A stretch of DNA of 20,318 nucleotides from Ruminococcaceae bacterium UBA1438 (GTDB taxonomy: Bacteria > Bacillota > Clostridia > Oscillospirales > Acutalibacteraceae), in NCBI GenBank assembly GCA_002329285.1, contig DCTO01000020.1, forward strand, positions 3,358-23,675, written 5' to 3'. Under the pieces are notes generated by a model that was given only the letters and a program-made list of their open reading frames with translations, was not told where the DNA came from and did not search any database. Made by a program: the position numbers and the translations under genes. Positions 14,296 to 20,318 of the stretch are shown here, in pieces (positions within the stretch are counted from its first letter, which is position 1; every line of letters starts with the position of its first letter).

Positions 14296-15345
14296 TTATT
14301 TTGCATTGCCAAAGGCAATAAGCAGAACGCCGATTGCGCAACCGATTGCATTAACCGTTGAAAAAACAACGCAAATCTTTTTCTCCTTCCAGCCGCACAT
14401 TTCAAAATGATGGTGAATCGGTGCCATTTTGAAAATTCGCTTGCCGTGAGTGAGCTTGAAATATCCGATCTGAATAATATCGCTCATTGTTTCGCAAACA
14501 TATATAATTCCGATCGGAAGAAGCAGAAGCGGGCATTTGATTGCAAAACCGAGCGAGGCAACCATGCCGCCAAGGAAGAGCGATCCGGTGTCGCCCATAA
14601 AGGTTTTTGCAGGATTCCAGTTCCAGCATAGGAAGCCGCAAACGCCGCCAAGCAGCGCCGCAGAAACAATTCCGAGGCCCGCAAAGCCCTGAATATACGA
14701 AATAATAATAAATGCAATTGCAACCGTTGCGGTTACGCTTGAGCAAAGGCCGTCTATTCCATCGGTGAGATTAACGGAATTAACACAGCCGTAAACAATA
14801 ATTATTGAAAGCACCCAGAAAACAATTGCCGTGAAAACATTCTTTGAAAAATCAAGGGTGCCGATAAAAGGAAGATACCAAACATAGTTTTTTGAAACCC
14901 AAAGGGTTAAAACATATGCAACCGTCATCACAAGCTGGCCAAGAGTTTTTTGCTTTGCGGAAAGCCCCTCGTTTCTTTTGAGCTTAATCTTGATGAAATC
15001 ATCACAGAAGCCAACAAGGCCGCAGCCAAGCGCAAGCGCAACGCCTGCGATAATAAGCACATTTTCCCTGCCGACAAGAATTGAGGAATAATCGGATTCC
15101 ATCTCTCCGCCGAGGGTGACGAAAATAATTGCTGAAACCGCAAAGGCAAATATAATGCCTATTCCGAACATAATGCCGCCCATATTTGGCGTGCCCTGCT
15201 TTGACTTATGCCAGGAAGGGCCGATATCAAGAATAGTTTGCCCGAATTTCAGCTTTCTGAGCCACGGAATTACAATGAAACCGAGACCAGCGGTTACACC
15301 AAAGGCAATTACCGCACTGATGATTATTGCATATGTAACATTCAT
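14296..15345 (-). CDS. mraY: Phospho-N-acetylmuramoyl-pentapeptide transferase MraY
   Basis: A 349-residue integral membrane enzyme that moves phospho-MurNAc-pentapeptide from UDP to undecaprenyl phosphate, forming lipid I. About ten membrane helices alternate with conserved cytoplasmic loops: the DD pair at 115-116 (GFCDDFIKI), the NLTDGIDGL motif (192-200), MGDTGS (250-255) and the histidine motif HHHFE (311-315). The start codon directly follows the murF stop (TAAATG, no gap). An AGGTGGG Shine-Dalgarno lies in the murF 3' end, almost the same as the one before murE and murA. Length is normal. Confidence 0.97.
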   Translation of the reverse strand: MNVTYAIIISAVIAFGVTAGLGFIVIPWLRKLKFGQTILDIGPSWHKSKQGTPNMGGIMFGIGIIFAFAVSAIIFVTLGGEMESDYSSILVGRENVLIIAGVALALGCGLVGFCDDFIKIKLKRNEGLSAKQKTLGQLVMTVAYVLTLWVSKNYVWYLPFIGTLDFSKNVFTAIVFWVLSIIIVYGCVNSVNLTDGIDGLCSSVTATVAIAFIIISYIQGFAGLGIVSAALLGGVCGFLCWNWNPAKTFMGDTGSLFLGGMVASLGFAIKCPLLLLPIGIIYVCETMSDIIQIGYFKLTHGKRIFKMAPIHHHFEMCGWKEKKICVVFSTVNAIGCAIGVLLIAFGNAK

Positions 15346-16704
15346 TTAAAAATCCCACCTTTTATAAATTGCGGAAATCACATCCTCAAGATGCATTCCC
15401 CTGCTTGCTTTAAACAAAACCGCATCGCCTTTATGCGCGATTTCAAAAAGCTTTTCTGTTAAAGCCTCCTTGCTTTCAAAAAGGAAAGCATTTTCAAGGC
15501 CGTTTTCCTTTGCGCCGCAAACGGTTTTTTCCGACGCCGTGCCAACGCAGAGAAGATAATCAATATTGTATTCAGCCGCCGTTTGGCCGACCTGGTAATG
15601 AGCATCATCGCTGTAATCGCCAAGCTCCAGCATATCGGATAGAACGGCGATTTTTTTATTTGTCTTAACGGAGGCAAGCGTTTTCAGCGCCGCGCGCATT
15701 GAATCGGGCGAGGCGTTATAGCAATCCTCAATTGAGGTTATGCCGTTTGCATCAACGCATTTCTGCCTCATTCCGGCAGGAACGTATTCGGAAAGTGCAT
15801 CGGCAGCAGCCTGCGGTTCAACTCCGATAAAATATCCTGCGGCAAACGCTGCAAGCGCATTATAAACATTATGCTCTCCGATTGCGGGAATTACAACATT
15901 CTGCTCCTTGCCGTAATAAGAAACGGTGAAAGAGGTTTTTGAATTTTCCTCGGAAATATTCAGCGCCTTAAAATCAGCATCAGAGTTAATGGCGAAACGA
16001 ACCAGCCGATAATCATCCGCCGTTATGGTTGCGAGCATATCATTATCGCCGTTAACAATCAGTGGCGCACCCTTTTCAAGGCCCTCAAGCAGCTCAAGCT
16101 TTGCTTTAAGGATGCCCTCTCTTGAGCCGAGATTTTCAATATGAGAAACGCCGATATTTGTTATCATGCCAACCGTTGGGCGAACCTGGCGGGTTAAGCG
16201 GCTGATTTCGCCGAAATGATTCATTCCCATCTCAATAACCGCGGCCTCAACCGAATTATCAAGCTGAAACAGCATTTGCGGAACACCGATTTCATTATTG
16301 AGATTGCCCTGGGTTTTAAGCGTTTTATATTTTGCGCCGACAACAAGGGCTGTAAATTCCTTTGTTGTGGTTTTGCCTACGGAGCCTGTTAAGCCCACAA
16401 TCGGGATATTGAATTTGCTTCTGTAATAACCCGAAAGCGCAAGCATAGCCCTTGAGGTATCATCAACAAGAACATATGCGCCGCCGTTAAGCTCAAGCTC
16501 TCTTGAAATCATAACGGCTGCGGCGCCCTTTAAAAGCGCCTCTGCAGCAAACTGATGAGCATCAAAGCGCTCGCCGATTATGCAGATAAATAAGCAACCC
16601 GGAGTTATTTTTCTTGTGTCTATACAAACGGAATTAATAACAGCCTCTTGGCTGAACGTACCTCCGGTTGCAGCAGCAATTTCAGATAGTTTTAATTCTT
16701 CCAT
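15346..16704 (-). CDS. murF: UDP-MurNAc-tripeptide:D-Ala-D-Ala ligase MurF
   Basis: A 452-residue cytoplasmic Mur ligase that adds D-Ala-D-Ala to the UDP-MurNAc-tripeptide using ATP. The N-terminal domain (about 1-95) is followed by the ATPase domain with P-loop TGSVGKTTTKE (106-116) and the EMGMNHFGEI segment (about 158-167). The C-terminal domain includes DCYNASPDSM, typical of MurF and not of MurE. The ATG at 16704 lies two bases after the murE stop, with AGAGGA inside the murE 3' end as Shine-Dalgarno. Together with murE it supplies the pentapeptide used by MraY. Confidence 0.97.
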   Translation of the reverse strand: MEELKLSEIAAATGGTFSQEAVINSVCIDTRKITPGCLFICIIGERFDAHQFAAEALLKGAAAVMISRELELNGGAYVLVDDTSRAMLALSGYYRSKFNIPIVGLTGSVGKTTTKEFTALVVGAKYKTLKTQGNLNNEIGVPQMLFQLDNSVEAAVIEMGMNHFGEISRLTRQVRPTVGMITNIGVSHIENLGSREGILKAKLELLEGLEKGAPLIVNGDNDMLATITADDYRLVRFAINSDADFKALNISEENSKTSFTVSYYGKEQNVVIPAIGEHNVYNALAAFAAGYFIGVEPQAAADALSEYVPAGMRQKCVDANGITSIEDCYNASPDSMRAALKTLASVKTNKKIAVLSDMLELGDYSDDAHYQVGQTAAEYNIDYLLCVGTASEKTVCGAKENGLENAFLFESKEALTEKLFEIAHKGDAVLFKASRGMHLEDVISAIYKRWDF

Positions 16705-16706
16705 TA

Positions 16707-18143
16707 TTACTTTTCCTCTGCCAAAATTTCGGCAACGGCCTCCCTTTCATCAAAATGAATTGTGCCCGTCGGCAAAATCTGATAAGTTTCATGCCCCTTG
16801 CCGGCAAGAAGGATTATATCCTGTTCCTGCGCATTCTGAATTGCCCAGCGGATTGCATCCTTTCTGTTTTCAACAACGGTGTAAGGAGTTGAAACGCCCT
16901 CCATTCCCTCAAGAATATCCTCAATTATTGAGGACGGATTTTCAGAGCGAGGATTATCAGAGGTTACAATGCAGAAATCTGAAAGCTCCGCCGCAATTTT
17001 ACCCATAAGCGGGCGCTTGGTTCTGTCCCTGTCTCCGCCGCATCCAAAGAGAGTTACAACCCTTTTCGGCGCAATTTCGCGAAGGGAGGAGATAATGTTT
17101 TCAAGCCCGTCAGGAGAATGGGCATAGTCAATAATTGCTGTGAAATTCTTACCCGGGGTTGGCACAACCTCAATTCTGCCCTTAACGCCGTTTGATTTTG
17201 AAATTGCGGTAAGAACGCTGTCAAAGCTGATTCCGAGGGTGAGCGCAATTGTTGCCGCGCAGAGTGAATTATAAACAGAAAATCTGCCGGGAATCGGGCA
17301 ATTAACCTTGCCGATAAGCTCGCCGACAAGCTGATATTCAACGCCGCTTGCCTTGAACTGAACATTCTTTGCAACATAATCCGCGCTGTTTGTGTTGATT
17401 GCATAGCTGACAACCTTGCACGGCAGCTCCTTAACGATTTCAAAGCCGTATTTATCATCTGCATTTGTAACGGCAGTTTTGCAATGCTCAAACAGAATTC
17501 TTTTTGAATTGAAATAATTTTCCCAGGTTTTATGATAATCAAGATGATCCTGAGTTAAATTTGTGAAGGCGCCAATTTCAAATTCAAGCCCTGCAACTCT
17601 TCCCTGCGCAAGCGCCTGGGAGGAAACCTCCATAACGCAATATTCGCAATCGGCCTCAACCATCTGCGCAAAAAGCTTTTGAAGCTCATAAGGCTCCGGT
17701 GTGGTGAATTTTGCAGGATAAGCCTCACTGCCGATCATATTCTGCACGGTGCCGATTAAGCCGACACGCTTGCCGGAATTCTCAAGAATCTGCTTAACAA
17801 GGAAGGTTGTTGTGGTTTTGCCGTTTGTGCCGGTTAAGCCGATGAGCTTAAGCTTTTTTGCAGGATTGCCGAAAAAGTTTGCGCAGATGAGCGAATATGC
17901 CAGACGGGTGTTTTCAACAATAATCTGATTAAAAAGCCCGAGATCGTAATCGCTTACAACCGCAGCAGCGCCCTTTTCAAGCATTTCCTCTGCAACGGCG
18001 CGGCCGTCAAAATTTGCGCCCGCAATGCAAACGAATAGAGAGCCCTCTTTAACCTGACGCGAATCCTGGGTTACATCGAGCACCTCAACATCGCGAGTGA
18101 AGCCGCTGTGTTTAACGTTTTCTAAAAGCTGTGAAAGTTTCAT
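16707..18143 (-). CDS. murE: UDP-MurNAc-L-Ala-D-Glu:meso-diaminopimelate ligase MurE
   Basis: A 478-residue cytoplasmic Mur ligase that adds the third stem-peptide residue. The P-loop is TGTNGKTTTT (104-113), the probable carbamylated lysine is K214 in YFNSKRILF, and the amino-acid selectivity motif reads DNPR at 396-399. DNPR predicts meso-diaminopimelate rather than L-lysine (family knowledge), so the cell wall is probably DAP type. I chose the ATG at 18143: it follows AAAGGTGGG by seven bases and gives the usual MKLSxLL opening. A TTG at 18182 would add 13 residues and overlap the PBP stop, without a Shine-Dalgarno. The gap from the PBP gene is 31 bases. Confidence 0.96.
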   Translation of the reverse strand: MKLSQLLENVKHSGFTRDVEVLDVTQDSRQVKEGSLFVCIAGANFDGRAVAEEMLEKGAAAVVSDYDLGLFNQIIVENTRLAYSLICANFFGNPAKKLKLIGLTGTNGKTTTTFLVKQILENSGKRVGLIGTVQNMIGSEAYPAKFTTPEPYELQKLFAQMVEADCEYCVMEVSSQALAQGRVAGLEFEIGAFTNLTQDHLDYHKTWENYFNSKRILFEHCKTAVTNADDKYGFEIVKELPCKVVSYAINTNSADYVAKNVQFKASGVEYQLVGELIGKVNCPIPGRFSVYNSLCAATIALTLGISFDSVLTAISKSNGVKGRIEVVPTPGKNFTAIIDYAHSPDGLENIISSLREIAPKRVVTLFGCGGDRDRTKRPLMGKIAAELSDFCIVTSDNPRSENPSSIIEDILEGMEGVSTPYTVVENRKDAIRWAIQNAQEQDIILLAGKGHETYQILPTGTIHFDEREAVAEILAEEK

Positions 18144-18174
18144 ATTAATTCCCACCTTTGGGTAAATTTGTTTA

Positions 18175-20318
18175 TTAATCAAGCACTGCCTGTGTTGATT
18201 TAAAGGTTACGGTGATTACGGAGCCGATTTCAACCTCAGTGCCTGCTGCCTCGCTTTGCTTATAAGCAACAACAAGAGCGTTTGCGGAATCATTTCCGGC
18301 AATCTCAATGTTCAGATTTGTGTCTGAAGCCAATCGGTTTGCCTCCGTGACGGTTAAGCCCGTGAAATCGGGAACGGTTGCGGTTTGCTTTTCCTTTGAT
18401 TCAGTGTAAAGCACAACCTTGCCGCCGCTCGGAATTGTGTCATTATTAGTGGGCGACTGCTTGAGAACCGTGTCCCCATCGCCGATGATTTTATAGTTAA
18501 GTCCTGAATTGCCGAGAGTGCTTTCAGCATCAGCAACGCTTTTGCCAATAACATTAGGGGTTTTGATTGAAAGATCCTTTAATTCATCCTCGCTGTATTT
18601 CGGCTCAATTCCAAGCTCATTCATTGCCTCTTTGATAACAACCGCGGCAATCGGAGCACAGATTGCGCCGCCGCCGAGATCAACGCTTGGCTCATCGCAG
18701 ATGATGAGCATTGCAATCTGAGGATCATCGGATGGGGCAATTGCAGCGAAGGAAACGATGTATTTATCCTTCTCGCCCTCCGCGCTTTCGCCGAGCTTGG
18801 TTGAGGTTCCTGTTTTGCCGCCGACGTTGTAACCGGCAACATAGCCGTTTTTACCCGTTCCGTTATCAACAACGGAGCGCATCATCGTGCAGACGGTTTT
18901 TGAGGTTTCCTCGCTTATAACCTGACGAACAACCGTTGGCTCTGTTTTTGAAACGGTGTTGCCCTCTGAATCCTTGATTTCAGAAACGACATAAGGCTTA
19001 ACCAGCTTTCCGCCGTTTGCAATTGCGCAAAGGCCGGTGCAAACCTGAATGGGTGTTAAGCTGTTTGTTTGCCCGAAAGATGCGGAGGAAAGCTCAACAA
19101 TGCCATATTCATTTTCCTCATAATATTGCGGGCTTGCTTCACCGGGAAGATCAATTCCGGTTTTCTTTGTGAAGCCAAATCCATCGAAATACTTGAAATA
19201 ATTATGAACGCCGAGCTTTTGGCCGATGGTTATAAAGAACGGGTTGCAGGAGTTTTCAAGCCCCTGGGTTAAATTTTCCGTGCCGTGACCTGCATGATTG
19301 TGGCAATGCATCGTGTATTTATCGACCTGAATTGAGCCTGTGCAGGTATAAGACGTGTCAAGATTAACAACATCTTCCTCCAAAGCGGCTGAAGCCATAA
19401 AGGTTTTGAAAACAGAACCGGGAACATAAGTATCCGAAATAACGAAATTTCTCCACTGGCGCTGAACATATTCGCTTTCCTTGAGCGCCTTTTCCTCATC
19501 GCCCTCTGTTTCCTGAATTTCCTCTATGTATTTATCATAAGTGATCGTTCTCGGATTATTGCAATCAAAATCAGGCAGTGACGCCATTGCAAGCACCGCG
19601 CCCGTGTTGCAATCCATAACAACACCGTAACAGCCCTTTGCAGAATATTCCTCAAGCGTGCTTTTAAGCTCTTTCTCAAGATAATACTGAATGGTTGTGT
19701 TTATCGTTAAATTAAGTGAATAACCGTCCTGCGGAGCAACGGAAGTTTCATAATCATCCGAAATTGAATTTCCTTTTGAATCCTTTGCGGTGATTGTTCT
19801 GCCGTTAACGCCCGTCAGCATCTCATCATAATAAGCCTCAAGCCCCTCAAGACCCTGGTCATCCGCTCCGGTGAAGCCAATTACAGAGGAAGCAAGCTCG
19901 CCATAAGGATAATATCTTTTTGTTGCCTGCTCAAAACCGACGCACAGGGAAAGCTTGTTTTCGTAAACAAAGGAGGCAATGTTTTCCTTGATCCTGTTTT
20001 CAACGTCCTTCTCAACCACCTGATACTGATTATCAGCCTCGCTCTTTTCCTGAAGTTCTGCCTTCTGCTCATCATCATACTCAAAGGTTTCGGCAAGATA
20101 ATCAACAATCATTTGGCGATCATCCTCTTTAATGTTAGAGGGATCAAGGAAAACCGTCCAAACCGTGGCAGACTGAGCAAGGACATTGCCGGCACTGTCA
20201 TATATCGTGCCGCGCATTGCCTCAATTTCCTTATCGGAAAGTTGTTGGCTTTGAGCCTTTTCGGCATATTCAGAGCCTTTAACAATCTGGATATAAAAAA
20301 TGCGACCGACGTCAGCCG
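18175..20318 (-). CDS. ftsI: Class B penicillin-binding protein with two PASTA domains (partial, 5' end outside window)
   Basis: A septal D,D-transpeptidase that crosslinks peptidoglycan made with FtsW. The reading frame stays open to the window edge. The Met at 20217 is internal, because the 33 codons before it encode the expected dimerisation segment (IQIVKGSEY, then a Gln-rich stretch before RGTIYD). Counting from that Met: catalytic serine S268 in SVFK, SCN at 323-325 and KTGTS at 468-472, the three penicillin-binding motifs. Two PASTA domains follow at about 550-606 and 613-674; these bind muropeptides or influence localisation. The N-terminal membrane anchor must lie beyond the window. 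A C-terminal PASTA pair plus a place before murE fits the FtsI/PbpB/SpoVD group. Division versus sporulation use cannot be decided here, so the symbol is provisional. Confidence 0.9.
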   Translation of the reverse strand, partial: ADVGRIFYIQIVKGSEYAEKAQSQQLSDKEIEAMRGTIYDSAGNVLAQSATVWTVFLDPSNIKEDDRQMIVDYLAETFEYDDEQKAELQEKSEADNQYQVVEKDVENRIKENIASFVYENKLSLCVGFEQATKRYYPYGELASSVIGFTGADDQGLEGLEAYYDEMLTGVNGRTITAKDSKGNSISDDYETSVAPQDGYSLNLTINTTIQYYLEKELKSTLEEYSAKGCYGVVMDCNTGAVLAMASLPDFDCNNPRTITYDKYIEEIQETEGDEEKALKESEYVQRQWRNFVISDTYVPGSVFKTFMASAALEEDVVNLDTSYTCTGSIQVDKYTMHCHNHAGHGTENLTQGLENSCNPFFITIGQKLGVHNYFKYFDGFGFTKKTGIDLPGEASPQYYEENEYGIVELSSASFGQTNSLTPIQVCTGLCAIANGGKLVKPYVVSEIKDSEGNTVSKTEPTVVRQVISEETSKTVCTMMRSVVDNGTGKNGYVAGYNVGGKTGTSTKLGESAEGEKDKYIVSFAAIAPSDDPQIAMLIICDEPSVDLGGGAICAPIAAVVIKEAMNELGIEPKYSEDELKDLSIKTPNVIGKSVADAESTLGNSGLNYKIIGDGDTVLKQSPTNNDTIPSGGKVVLYTESKEKQTATVPDFTGLTVTEANRLASDTNLNIEIAGNDSANALVVAYKQSEAAGTEVEIGSVITVTFKSTQAVLD

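Noticed and set aside
1..20318. CRISPR array, tRNA/rRNA genes, insertion sequences, defence systems
   Set aside because: I saw no regularly spaced repeats, tRNA-like cloverleafs, transposase genes or defence-type domains on either strand.

Overview
The window looks like two unrelated bacterial DNA segments joined at roughly 3230-3320. The left part (1 to about 3230) is AT-rich: 17 G+C of 60 in the sampled stretch 2041-2100. It carries a WYL-domain regulator and the gene for ribosomal protein S1. The S1 gene has a textbook Bacteroidetes promoter (TTG, 19 bases, TAnnTTTG) and the protein has the six-domain S1 layout of that phylum. The right part (about 3320 to 20318) is richer in G+C (32 of 60 at 6001-6060). 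It has sigma-A type promoters (TTGAnA, 17 bases, TATAAT), strong Shine-Dalgarno sites and a division/cell-wall (dcw) cluster of the kind seen in gut Clostridia (Oscillospiraceae/Ruminococcaceae-like; inference). The change falls between a clean S1 terminator and a clean clostridial promoter. A metagenomic assembly chimera is the simplest explanation.

Layout of the left part: 1-206 holds an inverted repeat and no gene; a WYL regulator runs 207-1115; the rpsA promoter and a structured leader occupy 1198-1277; rpsA runs 1278-3170; its terminator lies at 3195-3226.

Layout of the right part, plus strand: a promoter and structured leader at 3320-3449 precede an ECF-type vitamin transporter S component (3450-4262) and its terminator. 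A second promoter (4347-4375) drives a 73-residue protein of unknown function (4406-4627) and a GH38 alpha-mannosidase (4660-7923), ending in a strong terminator. A 329-base AT-rich convergent intergenic region follows, with palindromes.

Layout of the right part, minus strand, in transcription order from the right edge: class B penicillin-binding protein with two PASTA domains (5' end cut by the window), murE, murF, mraY, ftsW, murG, murA, ftsQ, then ftsZ with its own promoter region. These genes turn UDP-GlcNAc and UDP-MurNAc precursors into lipid II (MurA, MurE, MurF, MraY, MurG), polymerise and crosslink it at the septum (FtsW and the PBP), and organise division (FtsQ, FtsZ). Spacing is tight, mostly overlapping or under 65 bases, so pbp to ftsQ is probably one transcript. 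murC, murD, murB and ftsA are absent from this stretch. I found no convincing new defence or mobile system. The points most worth a second look are the junction, the TGTAAAG/CTTTACA palindromes around ftsZ, the S1 leader, the ECF leader and the reduced dcw gene set.
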